Shown piece by piece: positions 1 to 7,784 of a DNA stretch of 64,000 nt. How positions within the stretch are numbered: position 1 is the first letter of the stretch; the number at the start of each line of letters is the position of its first letter. Position numbers and translations under genes: made by a program. Below the pieces are notes generated by a model. That model saw only the letters and a program-made list of their open reading frames with translations, ran no database searches and had not been told where the DNA came from. Source of the DNA: Kribbella pratensis (lineage in GTDB: Bacteria; Actinomycetota; Actinomycetes; Propionibacteriales; Kribbellaceae); NCBI RefSeq assembly GCF_004366075.1, contig NZ_SODU01000001.1, forward strand, positions 2,005,134 to 2,069,133. The letters are read 5' to 3'.

Positions 1-453
1 GATCGTGTTCTTGTCGATGGCGTCGACGTACCGCTTCTGGTTCAGCGTCTTCGGGCGGATCGTGCGGCCGCGGCTGGACAGGATGTTCTGTGTCAGCACG
101 TCGGCCGGGCTCTCGGCCGTGGCCTGCTTGATCATCGCGATACTGCGCTCGACCGAGTCGGCGGTCAGCCCGTGCCCGGTGCGGATCACGGCGATCAGCT
201 CGTCGATCAGCCGCTCGGCCAGGGCCAGCTCGGCCGGCTCGCCGTTCAGCGTGATCTCGTTGCCGCGGACCATGATGTCGGCGGCGAACTCCTTCTCGAC
301 GATGCGGAGGAACTCGTCCCGGGCTCCGAGCAGGGCCACCATGTCGATGCTGTTCGGCACGACGATCTTGTGCGACGCCTGCGTGCTGGCGGCTGCGCCT
401 GGAACTGTGCCGTTCGGGCGCGCCTCCGGTTCGATACTGCGTGGCCTGGACAG
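1..453 (-). CDS. phoH: PhoH family ATPase, N-terminal part (cut by window edge)
   Basis: Partial gene running off the left edge. The minus-strand translation shows the N-terminal domain of actinobacterial PhoH-like proteins (RGNEITLNGEPAELALAERL, then ILSSRGRTIRPKTLNQKRYV). It breaks off at VDAIDKNTI, just before the expected P-loop, so ATP binding is not visible here. PhoH proteins are cytoplasmic P-loop ATPases linked to RNA metabolism and usually sit beside ybeY. The frame is open upstream. The best Shine-Dalgarno (AGGAGGG, complement of 460-466) lies 6 nt before a CTG at 453, which I take as the start; a GTG 30 codons further in is the alternative. It is the last member of the hrcA-dnaJ-rsmE-phoH series. 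Confidence 0.85.
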   Translation of the reverse strand, partial: MSRPRSIEPEARPNGTVPGAAASTQASHKIVVPNSIDMVALLGARDEFLRIVEKEFAADIMVRGNEITLNGEPAELALAERLIDELIAVIRTGHGLTADSVERSIAMIKQATAESPADVLTQNILSSRGRTIRPKTLNQKRYVDAIDKNTI

Positions 454-514
454 CCTGTTCCCTCCTGATGCCGATGAAGTGGTCCACCCATGCTAGCCGT
501 CCCGCCCGACACCC

Positions 515-794
515 TCACTCGTAATTCGCCGGGACACGCTTCCCGGGCGCCGCTCGGGTGGCTTCACCGGCGTCGCCCCGGCGGCGGCGTTCGGGGCTCA
601 GGACACCGGCGAGGCGGGCAATCTCGTCCGGCTCCGGACCCGGCCTGGAGCACCCCGTGCTCGAGAGCGAGCCGGCGGTTCCGCTCGAGGTCCACTCCCC
701 GCCGGGGGTGCAGGTTCACGGTGACATCGGACGGCGACAGGCGCTGGGCCTTGTCCAGCGCGGCGGCGTACGTGATGTCACGGTGCCCGACCAC
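515..794 (-). pseudogene. Degraded small coding remnant in the 454-919 gap
   Basis: This is the only protein-like signal in the 466-nt stretch between phoH and the sigma-factor gene. From ATG 794 the minus strand reads HRDITYAAALDKAQRLSPSD then VTVNLHP, with the look of a real protein. After about 50 residues plausible coding appears to shift frame, continuing as PEPDEIARLAGVLSPERRR to a TGA at 515-517. The VTVNLHP piece weakly recalls the TLNFHPDR motif of DUF3626 proteins, but this is a recollection, not a match. Most likely a decayed gene broken by a frameshift; it could also be chance open sequence in GC-rich DNA. Confidence 0.3.
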
Positions 795-919
795 TGACCG
801 TCGCCGCGCTGCTTCATCTCTTCAGACTGCCGGCCGTTCGGGCATGCCGTTGTCAACCTGGAAGGCGGTCTTCGCGTCTTCGTGTCGTGGCACAACCGGC
901 CGTGGTGTACGAAGAGTGC

Positions 920-1429
920 GTGACACATGAGTCCTCGTGGGATGCCGACGAGGCGCTGACGGCTGTCTACACCGCGCACTACACCTCGCTGGTCCGCCTC
1001 GGCGCCCTGCTGCTGCGTGACACCGGTACGGCGGAAGAGATCGTGCAGGACGCTTTCGTCGCGATGCACGCCCGCTGGAACCGGCTGCGCGACCCGCACA
1101 AGGCGCTCGCGTACCTGCGGACCGCGGTGGTGAACCGCTGCCGCTCCCGCCAGCGCCACCTGGTGGTGGTGGACAAGCACACCCCTCGGACCCTTCCCGA
1201 TGAGCCGAGCGCGGAGCAGGCAGTACTGCGGACCGAGGAGACCGACCGGGTGATCGAGGCGATGCGGACCCTCCCGGAGAAGCAACGCACAGTGATGGTC
1301 CTGCGCTACTACGGTGACCTGTCGGAGGCCGAGATCGCGGACACGATGGGTATCAGCCGGGGATCCGTGAAGAGCCACGCCGCGCGCGCGAGCAAGTCGC
1401 TGCGCCAGCTCCTGGAGCAGAACGCATGA
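920..1429 (+). CDS. RNA polymerase sigma factor, SigE family (ECF type)
   Basis: Sigma-70 region 2 spans roughly residues 10-85 (YTSLVRLGALLLRDTGTAEE, QDAFVAMHARWNRL) and region 4 residues 105-165 (LPEKQRTVMVLRYYGDLSEAEIADTMGIS), separated by a short linker: a stand-alone ECF-like factor of about 169 aa. It should direct core RNA polymerase to a small regulon. I chose GTG 920 because it begins just before the conserved part; an ATG at 887 is in frame but adds unconserved residues. The stop overlaps an ATG (ATGA at 1426-1429), coupling it to a 27-codon mini-ORF and then to the GerMN protein. No classic anti-sigma gene is adjacent. Confidence 0.88.
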   Translation: MTHESSWDADEALTAVYTAHYTSLVRLGALLLRDTGTAEEIVQDAFVAMHARWNRLRDPHKALAYLRTAVVNRCRSRQRHLVVVDKHTPRTLPDEPSAEQAVLRTEETDRVIEAMRTLPEKQRTVMVLRYYGDLSEAEIADTMGISRGSVKSHAARASKSLRQLLEQNA

Positions 1430-1509
1430 ACGAGCGAAGCGAGTTCATCAAACAACACAGCACGCTCGGAGCCTCATCCGCGCCCGGAGCGAAGCGAGGA
1501 CGTGGATGA
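1426..1509 (+). CDS. 27-codon mini-ORF bridging sigma factor and GerMN gene (MIRU-like repeat)
   Basis: The ATG at 1426 overlaps the sigma-factor stop (ATGA), and the TGA at 1507-1509 overlaps the ATG of the next gene (ATGA at 1506-1509). The spacer is therefore one complete short ORF with coupling signals at both ends. The peptide begins MNERSEFIKQHSTLG and ends in GAKRGRG. The DNA holds two copies of the motif GAGCGAAGCGAG (1432-1443 and, with one difference, about 1491-1501), a word I recall from dispersed actinobacterial intergenic repeats. The layout resembles mycobacterial MIRU elements, which also insert between operon genes and keep ATGA overlaps. Whether the peptide has a function is unknown. 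Confidence 0.6.
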   Translation: MNERSEFIKQHSTLGASSAPGAKRGRG

Positions 1510-2633
1510 GTAACGACCCCAACGACCCGTTCGACGAGCTGATGCGGCGATCTCTCCACGAGGAGGCGGACCGGATCGAGCCGTCCGACGCGCTGCCGGA
1601 GATCCGCGCCCGCGCGCACGCCCAGCGCTCCGCCGCGCGACGCCCCTGGCTCCTGACCGCCGGCCTCGCCGCAGCCGGCACGGCCGCCGCGATCGGCGCC
1701 TTTACCATGCTCAACGGCCCCGACAACACCGCCGACGACGGCGACGCAGTGGCCGGCTCCACCACGACAACCACCGCAACCGTCGTACCGGAGAGCCGAA
1801 CCCCGTCGGTCGCGATCCCCTCCCCCGCACCGTCCCAGGCGCCCACCGAGCCCCCGAGCACCTCGCCCTCCGCGAAGACCGTCAGCCCGACGGACCGCGG
1901 CGTACCGGAACCGGCCGTCAAGAGCACCGTCGTACCCGTGTACTGGCTCGGCCAGCAGGTCGGTGCGCAGAAGAAGTCGGCCGCGCGCCTGTACCGCACC
2001 TGGGCCAAGGTCAGCGGCCGCCCGGCCGAGCAGGCGGTCCGCATCATGACCACCAAGCAACCGACTGACCCCGACTACTACTCGGTCTGGCGCGGCGCAG
2101 CCCTGAACACCGTCACCCGCTCGAACGGCATCGTCACAGTCGACTTCAAGCAACTCCCGAAGTCCAACCTCGACCCTGACCTCGCCAAGGTCGCCACCCA
2201 ACAACTCGTCTACACCGTCCAAGGCGCGCTCCAGGACAACAAGACCCCGATTCAGATCACCGAGGCCGGCCGATCCTCCGGGAAGCTCTTTGGCCAGATC
2301 GACACCGGAACCCCGGTGTCCCGCGCCGCGGCGGGTGAAGTGCAGGCGCTGGTCTGGATCGACTCGCCGTCCGAGAACCAGATGGTCGCGCCGAAGGTCA
2401 CCGTCCAGGGGGTCGCGGCGGCCTTCGAGGCGACGGTCAACTACGAGGTCACGAACCTGAAGACGCGGGAGACGAGGAAGAGCTTCGCCAACACCGCGGA
2501 GGGCCAGAAGTTCTCGCCGTACGCCTTCCAGCTCACCCTCACGCCCGGGGCGTGGCAGATCAGCGTATACCTGCTCTCCGACCAGGACGGCAGCGTCACG
2601 GACACGGACACCAAGTCGATCGTCGTGAAGTAG
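1506..2633 (+). CDS. Single-pass GerMN / Gmad2 domain protein, partner of upstream sigma factor
   Basis: Length 375 aa. Residues 1-45 are cytoplasmic and charged, 48-72 form one membrane segment (LLTAGLAAAGTAAAIGAFTML), and 75-135 are a Ser/Thr/Pro-rich spacer. A GerMN domain follows (about 138-260, VPVYWLGQQVG to the LVYTV region) and then a C-terminal Gmad2 immunoglobulin-like domain (about 280-375). Both domains are known from spore-germination and envelope proteins; here they would face outside. The charged N-terminus encoded beside a sigma factor resembles a membrane anti-sigma protein, but no zinc anti-sigma motif is visible, so that role is inference. Translationally coupled through the mini-ORF at 1426-1509. 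Confidence 0.8.
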   Translation: MSNDPNDPFDELMRRSLHEEADRIEPSDALPEIRARAHAQRSAARRPWLLTAGLAAAGTAAAIGAFTMLNGPDNTADDGDAVAGSTTTTTATVVPESRTPSVAIPSPAPSQAPTEPPSTSPSAKTVSPTDRGVPEPAVKSTVVPVYWLGQQVGAQKKSAARLYRTWAKVSGRPAEQAVRIMTTKQPTDPDYYSVWRGAALNTVTRSNGIVTVDFKQLPKSNLDPDLAKVATQQLVYTVQGALQDNKTPIQITEAGRSSGKLFGQIDTGTPVSRAAAGEVQALVWIDSPSENQMVAPKVTVQGVAAAFEATVNYEVTNLKTRETRKSFANTAEGQKFSPYAFQLTLTPGAWQISVYLLSDQDGSVTDTDTKSIVVK

Positions 2634-2637
2634 TTCC

Positions 2638-2967
2638 TCAGTCCGCGCGGTCGATGGTGGCGGTGAGGAGGCCGGGGAAGGCTGTGTCGAATTCTTCGCG
2701 GCGGAGGCGGTTGAGGCGGCGGGCGCCTTCGTCGCGTTGTTCGATCAGGCCGGCGGCTCGGAGTACGGCGAAGTGGTGGCTGGCGGTGGCCTTCTTCACC
2801 GGGAGGTCGAACGTGCCGCAGGCGCGGGTCCAGTCGTCGTGGACGGACAGGTCACGCAGGATCGAGCGCCGCACCGGGTCCGCCAGCGCATCCAGCGCAG
2901 CCTGCAACGGCACCTCGGCCGGGTCGACATGGCTGAGCGTACGTGCACGAGCTGACTCGACGGACAT
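2638..2967 (-). CDS. ArsR-family winged-helix repressor
   Basis: A 109-aa winged-helix protein. ALADPVRRSILRDL opens the domain, KKATASHHFAVLRAAGLIEQ is the recognition helix region, and the wing follows with RDEGARR. ArsR-type repressors bind dyads in their own divergent promoters and release them on metal or small-ligand binding or by redox change. No paired-cysteine metal site is apparent, so a non-metal ligand is more likely. The gene is divergent from the SnoaL-like gene at 3033, and the 65-nt gap holds duplicated CTGT-N3-ACAG dyads. Its stop lies 4 nt from the converging GerMN gene. Confidence 0.85.
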   Translation of the reverse strand: MSVESARARTLSHVDPAEVPLQAALDALADPVRRSILRDLSVHDDWTRACGTFDLPVKKATASHHFAVLRAAGLIEQRDEGARRLNRLRREEFDTAFPGLLTATIDRAD

Positions 2968-2970
2968 GGT

Positions 2971-3014
2971 GTTCGATCCCTGTCGTACAGTTGTGTTCGG
3001 TTCCTGTCTAACAG
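2971..3014. promoter_or_regulatory. Duplicated operator between ArsR and SnoaL-like genes
   Basis: Two 20-bp direct repeats at 2971-2990 and 2995-3014, agreeing at 16 of 20 positions and spaced 24 bp. Each contains a dyad: CTGT-CGT-ACAG in the first, CTGT-CTA-ACAG in the second. They occupy nearly all of the divergent intergenic space, as expected for an autoregulatory ArsR site. Binding itself is inferred. Confidence 0.6.
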
Positions 3015-3032
3015 CTTAGCGAGGGGTTGCGA

Positions 3033-3518
3033 ATGATCGAGCTGGTCGACTACGGATTCGGGCCGGGCGCACAGTCGCGGGTGGCGGAGGCGCAGCTGCC
3101 TGGGCGCGACGGGGCGCTCGCGGCACTCGAGACGTTCTACTACGCGCTGAACAGCAAGGACCTGGAGACGCTGGTCGGCGGGTGGGCGGATGACGAGTTG
3201 GTGCAGCTGAACAACCCGATCGGCGGAATCCTGCGGTCGCGGGAGGCAGTGCGGGAGTTGTACGCGCGAGTGTTCGCGGGGACCTTGAACGTCCAGGTGA
3301 CGTTCGGCGACGCGGCGACGTACTGGCTCGGCGATTCGGTGGTGTTCGCGGGACGAGAGGTCGGGACGTACCAGCATCCGGAGCTCGGGCAGCAGCCGGT
3401 GCAGATCCGCACGACACGGATCTTCAGGTACGCCGGCACGTGGCAGCAGCTCCACCACCACGGCAGCATCGACGACGCCGACGTACTAGCGGCGTACCAG
3501 CAGGCCGTCCGAACCTGA
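3033..3518 (+). CDS. SnoaL-like / NTF2-fold protein
   Basis: A 161-aa protein with the cystatin-like alpha+beta layout of the SnoaL/NTF2 superfamily: an N-terminal helix (ALAALETFYYALNSKDLETL), then strands including FGDAATYWLGDSVVFAGREV and an end typical of the fold (IRTTRIFRYAGTWQQLHHHG). Members include isomerases, cyclases and small-ligand binders; substrate and activity cannot be told. ATG 3033 has GAGGGG (3021-3026) 6 nt upstream. Divergent from the ArsR gene and probably its main target. Confidence 0.75.
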   Translation: MIELVDYGFGPGAQSRVAEAQLPGRDGALAALETFYYALNSKDLETLVGGWADDELVQLNNPIGGILRSREAVRELYARVFAGTLNVQVTFGDAATYWLGDSVVFAGREVGTYQHPELGQQPVQIRTTRIFRYAGTWQQLHHHGSIDDADVLAAYQQAVRT

Positions 3519-3520
3519 GG

Positions 3521-3560
3521 TGGGGAAACTAATCGTCACTGAGCGACGGTTTCTTACCCC
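3521..3560. terminator. Hairpin between convergent SnoaL-like gene and rsmE
   Basis: Interrupted inverted repeat: GGGG, GAAAC and CGTC on the left pair with GACG, GTTTC and CCCC on the right around a short loop. It sits in the 60-nt gap between two convergent stops and could terminate both. There is no clear U-tract. Confidence 0.5.
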
Positions 3561-3578
3561 GCCGCGAGCAGTGGCTGG

Positions 3579-4295
3579 TTAGGTCCAGCGGGAGTGGGCG
3601 AGGAGGGCGGCGGCTGCGGCGACGCCGGCTGTTGAGGTGCGGAGGACGGTGTCGCCCAGTCGGACCGGGTCGGTGGCGAAGGATTTCAGCTCAGTGGGTG
3701 CGATGCCGCCTTCGGGGCCGATGACTATGACGATGTCGCCGGTGGCGGGTGGTTCGAGGGAGGCCAGAGGGGTGGTGGCTTCTTCGTGCAGTACGACGGG
3801 GAGCGCCGCGCCGGCCAGCAACTCGGCGACCTCGGCCGTGGTCGCGATCGGGGCGACCTCGGCGAACCAGGTCCGCCGCGACTGCTTGCTCGCTTCGAAC
3901 GCCCACGCCCGCCACTTCGCGAGCGTCTTCTCGACCCGCTCCGGGTTCGCGCGGAACTGACTGCGCTCCGCGTTCCACGGCACGATCACGTCGACGCCGA
4001 CCTCGGTCAGCATCTCCACCGCCAACTCGGCCCGCTCGCCCTTCGGCACCGCCTGCACCACAACCACGCGGGGATCGGCGGCAACGACGGCGCCCCGCTC
4101 GTCCACCGCCACGGTCACCCCGGCCTTGGACGCGGCAACCACGGCCCCTTCGGCCCAGGACCCCCGTCCGTCCGTCAGGCGAACGCGCTCTCCCGGGCCG
4201 ATCCGCCGTACGACGGCTGCATGCCGCCCCTCGGCTCCGTCGAGCACCAGCTCGTCCTCGTCGAGGTCAGAGTGAAAGAACACGGCGACCCCCAC
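3579..4295 (-). CDS. rsmE: 16S rRNA (uracil-1498-N3)-methyltransferase RsmE
   Basis: A 238-aa SPOUT-class methyltransferase. Residues 1-75 form the PUA-like RNA-binding domain (HSDLDEDELVLDGAEGRHAA, RIGPGERVRLTDG). The rest is the knotted SAM-binding domain, with the conserved VIVIGPEGGIAPTEL and a C-terminal LGDTVLRTSTAGVAAAAALL. RsmE methylates U1498 of 16S rRNA in the assembled 30S subunit. It follows dnaJ on the same strand in the usual actinobacterial order, though 144 nt of tandem hairpin repeats separate them, so an own promoter or mRNA processing there is possible. Confidence 0.95.
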   Translation of the reverse strand: MGVAVFFHSDLDEDELVLDGAEGRHAAVVRRIGPGERVRLTDGRGSWAEGAVVAASKAGVTVAVDERGAVVAADPRVVVVQAVPKGERAELAVEMLTEVGVDVIVPWNAERSQFRANPERVEKTLAKWRAWAFEASKQSRRTWFAEVAPIATTAEVAELLAGAALPVVLHEEATTPLASLEPPATGDIVIVIGPEGGIAPTELKSFATDPVRLGDTVLRTSTAGVAAAAALLAHSRWT

Positions 4296-4310
4296 TTACG
4301 AAGACCTCCC

Positions 4311-4420
4311 CGCACCGCTGAGAAGCGGCAGGGAGGCGACACGTCCCGCCCCGCTGAGAAGCGGCGGGGAAGCGACGCGCCTCCGCACCGCTGAGGCGCG
4401 GCGGGGAGGCGAGACGTCCG
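4311..4420. repeat. Three tandem ~37-bp hairpin repeats between dnaJ and rsmE
   Basis: Units at 4311-4346, 4347-4383 and 4384-4420 follow each other with no spacer. Units 1 and 2 contain the hairpin CCGCT-GAGA-AGCGG. Unit 3 has CCGC-TGAGGC-GCGG, where sequence changed but a stem is kept. They lie in the probable dnaJ-rsmE transcript. Confidence 0.75.
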
Positions 4421-4439
4421 TGGGGCGTCGCGGTGTCAT

Positions 4440-5582
4440 CTAGTGGGTGCCGAAGGCGTCGCGGAGGCGGCCGAAAACGCTCTTGTGGGTGGCTTGGACC
4501 TGGCCCTGCGGGCGTTCCTCGTCGCGGACCGCCGCGAGCTTCCTGAGGAGCTCGGCCTGGGCGTCGTCGAGCTTGGTGGGCGTCTCGACGATGATCTGGA
4601 CGATGAGGTCGCCACGACCGGCGTGCCGCAGCCGCGGTACGCCGCGTGCGGACAGCGTCATCGCCGTACCGGACTGCGTGCCGGGACGGATCTCCAGCGG
4701 TGTCGTCTCGCCCTCGAGCGTCGGCAGGTCGATCGTCGTACCAAGCGCCGCCGCCGTCATCGGCAGCGTCACTGTGCAGTGCAGGTCGTCGCCGTTACGG
4801 GTGAAGATGTCGTGCGGCTCGACCTCGATCTCGACGTACAGGTCGCCGGCCGGACCGCCGCCGGGGCCGACCTCGCCCTGACCGGACAGCTGCACCCGCG
4901 TGCCGGTGTCGACGCCGCCGGGGATCTTCACGGTCACGGTACGGCGGGAGCGCACGCGCCCGTCGCCGGAGCACTCGACGCACGGGCTCGGGATCGTGGT
5001 GCCGTAGCCGCGGCAGTTCGGACACGGCCGCATCGTCCGTACCTCGCCGAGGAACGACCGCTGCGTGTGCGTGACCTCGCCACGCCCGTGGCAGATCTCG
5101 CAGGTGACCGGCTCGGAGCCGGCCGCCGCGCCGGACCCGCTACAGGTCGGGCACAGTACGGCGGTGTCGACCTTGAGCTCCCGCGTCGTGCCGAACGCCG
5201 CCTCGGCCAGGTCGATCCGCAGCGGGATCAGCGCGTCCTGACCGCGCCGGGTCCGCGGCCGCGGCCCGCGGGTGGCTCCGCCGGTCTGGCCGAAGAACGC
5301 GTCCATGATGTCGGTGAACGTGAACGCCTGGCCGAAGCCGGCGCCGCCCGGTCCACCGGCCGCGGAGGCGAACGGGTCGCCGCCGAGGTCGTGCATCTGC
5401 CGCTTCTGCGGGTCGCTGAGCACCTGGAACGCGCGCCCGATCTCCTGGAACTTCTGGTGCGCGTCCTCGGAGTCGTTCACGTCCGGGTGGTACTGGCGTG
5501 CCAGCTTGCGGTACGCCTTCTTGATCTCGTCCGCTGAAGCGTCACGGCTGACACCTAGGACGGCGTAGTAATCGGTGCTCAT
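4440..5582 (-). CDS. dnaJ: Molecular chaperone DnaJ (DnaJ2 type)
   Basis: A 380-aa class I J-protein. The J domain (1-70) has the HPD tripeptide ([10 protein letters not shown]); then come a Gly/Phe-rich stretch and the zinc-binding region with all four CxxCxGxG motifs ([32 protein letters not shown]), followed by the C-terminal substrate-binding domains. It stimulates DnaK ATPase and holds unfolded clients. It starts 24 nt after hrcA, so both are probably transcribed from the CIRCE-controlled promoter upstream of hrcA. Confidence 0.96.
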   Translation of the reverse strand: MSTDYYAVLGVSRDASADEIKKAYRKLARQYHPDVNDSEDAHQKFQEIGRAFQVLSDPQKRQMHDLGGDPFASAAGGPGGAGFGQAFTFTDIMDAFFGQTGGATRGPRPRTRRGQDALIPLRIDLAEAAFGTTRELKVDTAVLCPTCSGSGAAAGSEPVTCEICHGRGEVTHTQRSFLGEVRTMRPCPNCRGYGTTIPSPCVECSGDGRVRSRRTVTVKIPGGVDTGTRVQLSGQGEVGPGGGPAGDLYVEIEVEPHDIFTRNGDDLHCTVTLPMTAAALGTTIDLPTLEGETTPLEIRPGTQSGTAMTLSARGVPRLRHAGRGDLIVQIIVETPTKLDDAQAELLRKLAAVRDEERPQGQVQATHKSVFGRLRDAFGTH

Positions 5583-5606
5583 ACTCCAGACCAGGGGTTG
5601 TCTTGA

Positions 5607-6629
5607 TTAGGATTCGGCCAGGATCTGGCTGACGTAACGCGCGACGGCGCGCACTGCGCCCATCGTGCTCGGGTAGTCCATGTGGGTCGGGCCGACGATG
5701 CCGAGGGTGGCCAGCGCCTCCGACTGCGACCCGTACCCGGTCGCGACCACCGACGTGGTGGCCAGCTCCTCGAACGGGTTCTCGTGACCGATGCGAACGG
5801 TCAGCGTCTGCGGGTTGGTCGCTTCACCGAGCAACTTGAGGAGGATGACGTGCTCCTCGAGCGCCTCCAGCACCGGCTTGACGTTCCGCTCGAAGTCGTC
5901 GCCGTACCGGGTCAGGTTGGCGGCTCCGCCGACGGCGATCCGCTGCTCGCCGACCTCGTCGGTGAACGCCTCCAGCAAGGTGGTGACGATCGCCGCGACC
6001 AGTGACCGGTCGGCCGGCGCGAACTGCTCCGGCACACCGGCCAGGGACGTCGTCGCGTCGGTCAGCCGCTGCCCGGCGAGCGCAGTGTTCAACCGGGACC
6101 GCAGGTCCGCGATCAGTTGCTCGTCAACATCGTGCGGGTGCTCCACGAGCCGCTGCTCGACCCGGCCGTTGCTGGTGATCAGCACCAGCAGCAACCGCCG
6201 GGGGCTCATCGTGACGACCTCGATGTGCCGGACGCTCGACCGGTTCAGCGACGGGTACTGCACGACGGCGACCTGGCGGGTGATCTGGGCGAGCAGCCGG
6301 ACGGTACGGCGGACGACGTCGTCCAGGTCGACCGCTCCGGCCAGGAACGACGTGATCGCCTTCTTCTCGGCGCTCGACAGCGTCTTGACCGTGCTCAGCT
6401 TGTCGACGAACAGCCGGTAGCCCGCGTCGGTCGGGATCCGGCCGGCGCTGGTGTGCGGCTGGGTGATGTACCCCTCCTCCTCCAGCGCAGCCATGTCGTT
6501 ACGCACGGTGGCCGGAGAGACGCCGAGGTTGTGCCGGTCGACCAATGTCTTCGAGCCGACCGGCTCATGAGTGGCCACGTAGTCCTCGACGATGGCGCGG
6601 AGCACATCCAGCTTGCGTTCGTCGAGCAC
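5607..6629 (-). CDS. hrcA: Heat-inducible transcription repressor HrcA
   Basis: A 340-aa repressor of class I heat-shock genes. An N-terminal winged helix ([40 protein letters not shown]) is followed by the HrcA GAF-like dimerisation domain. HrcA binds CIRCE DNA and depends on GroEL for activity. I chose GTG 6629 ([11 protein letters not shown]) because GGAGAGGG lies just upstream and because a GTG at 6659 would start inside the CIRCE. Autoregulation is expected from the CIRCE at 6653-6679. Confidence 0.95.
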   Translation of the reverse strand: MLDERKLDVLRAIVEDYVATHEPVGSKTLVDRHNLGVSPATVRNDMAALEEEGYITQPHTSAGRIPTDAGYRLFVDKLSTVKTLSSAEKKAITSFLAGAVDLDDVVRRTVRLLAQITRQVAVVQYPSLNRSSVRHIEVVTMSPRRLLLVLITSNGRVEQRLVEHPHDVDEQLIADLRSRLNTALAGQRLTDATTSLAGVPEQFAPADRSLVAAIVTTLLEAFTDEVGEQRIAVGGAANLTRYGDDFERNVKPVLEALEEHVILLKLLGEATNPQTLTVRIGHENPFEELATTSVVATGYGSQSEALATLGIVGPTHMDYPSTMGAVRAVARYVSQILAES

Positions 6630-6652
6630 GCGCACCACCCTCTCCGACTGTC

Positions 6653-6679
6653 CTGGCACTCAATCGCTCGGAGTGCCAG
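6653..6679 (-). promoter_or_regulatory. CIRCE operator upstream of hrcA-dnaJ
   Basis: CTGGCACTC-N9-GAGTGCCAG, perfect 9-bp arms 24 nt upstream of the hrcA start. It matches the core of the classical CIRCE element (TTAGCACTC-N9-GAGTGCTAA). A TAGACT -10 candidate (minus strand, 6678-6683) overlaps one arm, with TTGGGA 18 nt further upstream, so HrcA bound here would block the promoter. Confidence 0.9.
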
Positions 6680-6680
6680 T

Positions 6681-7784
6681 CTAGGCGGTCTCGGGCGACG
6701 CTCCCAACGGAACGGGCGCGGGACGTGCCACAGTGCTCGCCACATCAACCGGCTGATCCTGTACGGCGGCCTCCAGCAACGACTCCAGTACGTCGAGCAC
6801 GTGGTAGGCCAGCGCGCCGTCGGCCCGGTGCGGTTCACCGTTGCGGATCGCCCGGGCCATGTCCGCGACACCGACCCCGCGACCCGCACCCGCGTACCCG
6901 CCGGCGACCGGCACCTCGGTCCACTCGCGCTGCGCGGCCGTCGCGATCTCGACCGTGCCGTCGAACCCGTTCGGGTCCGGCACCGACAGGCTGCCCTCTG
7001 TCCCGTGCACCTCGATCCGCGGCAACCGCGCTGCCCACACGTCGAACGACATCAGCACCGTGGTCAACGCACCGGACTCGTGCTCCAGTACGCCGGTGAC
7101 GTGCGTCGGCACCTCGACGGGGAACGTTGTACCGGCTCGCGGACCGGTGTGGATCTGGCGCTCCTGCTTCGACTGGCCGGCTCGCGCGGTGACCCGGCGT
7201 ACCGGACCGAGGAGGGTAACCAGGCTGGTCACGTAGTACGGCCCCATGTCGAGGACCGGGCCGCCGCCGGGCTGGTAGTAGAACTCCGGCGCCGGGTGCC
7301 ACAGCTCGTGGCCGGGCGTGACGAACGACGCGGTCGCGGCATGCGGTACGCCGATGTCGCCGCGGTCGATCACCGCACGGGCGGTCTGCGTACCGGTGCC
7401 GAGGACGGTGTCGGGCGCACAGCCGACGCGGACGTTGTTCGCGGCGGCGTACTTGAGCAGCGGCTCCGCCTCGGCGCGGTCGACGGCGAGCGGCTTCTCG
7501 CCGTACACGTGCTTGCCGGCTTCCATCGCGGCCTGGTGCACCGGTGCGTGCGCGGCCGGGATCGTCAGATTGACGACAATCTCAATGTCGTCAGCCGCGT
7601 AGAGCTGCTCCGGCGAGACCGCGCGGATGGCCGGGTTCTTGTCGGCAATCGTTTGAGCACGCGCCAGGTCCAGGTCGGCGACCGCGACGACGTCGACGCC
7701 GGGGAGCTTGCCGAGGTGGTCCAGGTACGTGCCGGAGATAACACCCGTGCCGACGATGCCGACGCGTGTCACCGGCCCACTCAC
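6681..7784 (-). CDS. Gfo/Idh/MocA family NAD(P)-dependent oxidoreductase
   Basis: A 367-aa protein with an N-terminal Rossmann fold (VGIVGTGVISGTYLDHL, glycine-rich dinucleotide site), the family motif GKHVYGEKPLAVDRAEAEPL (EKP lysine), and a C-terminal alpha/beta domain. The family oxidises or epimerises sugars and inositols; the substrate is unknown. GTG 7784 overlaps the upstream ThuA-like stop (GTGA), so the two are coupled and may act on the same sugar. Its 3' end abuts the CIRCE. Confidence 0.9.
   Translation of the reverse strand: MSGPVTRVGIVGTGVISGTYLDHLGKLPGVDVVAVADLDLARAQTIADKNPAIRAVSPEQLYAADDIEIVVNLTIPAAHAPVHQAAMEAGKHVYGEKPLAVDRAEAEPLLKYAAANNVRVGCAPDTVLGTGTQTARAVIDRGDIGVPHAATASFVTPGHELWHPAPEFYYQPGGGPVLDMGPYYVTSLVTLLGPVRRVTARAGQSKQERQIHTGPRAGTTFPVEVPTHVTGVLEHESGALTTVLMSFDVWAARLPRIEVHGTEGSLSVPDPNGFDGTVEIATAAQREWTEVPVAGGYAGAGRGVGVADMARAIRNGEPHRADGALAYHVLDVLESLLEAAVQDQPVDVASTVARPAPVPLGASPETA

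Noticed and set aside
5..496. 163-residue plus-strand frame at the left edge
   Set aside because: Exact antisense of the PhoH coding frame.
4311..4420. Possible CRISPR array
   Set aside because: Units are contiguous without variable spacers and there are no cas genes.
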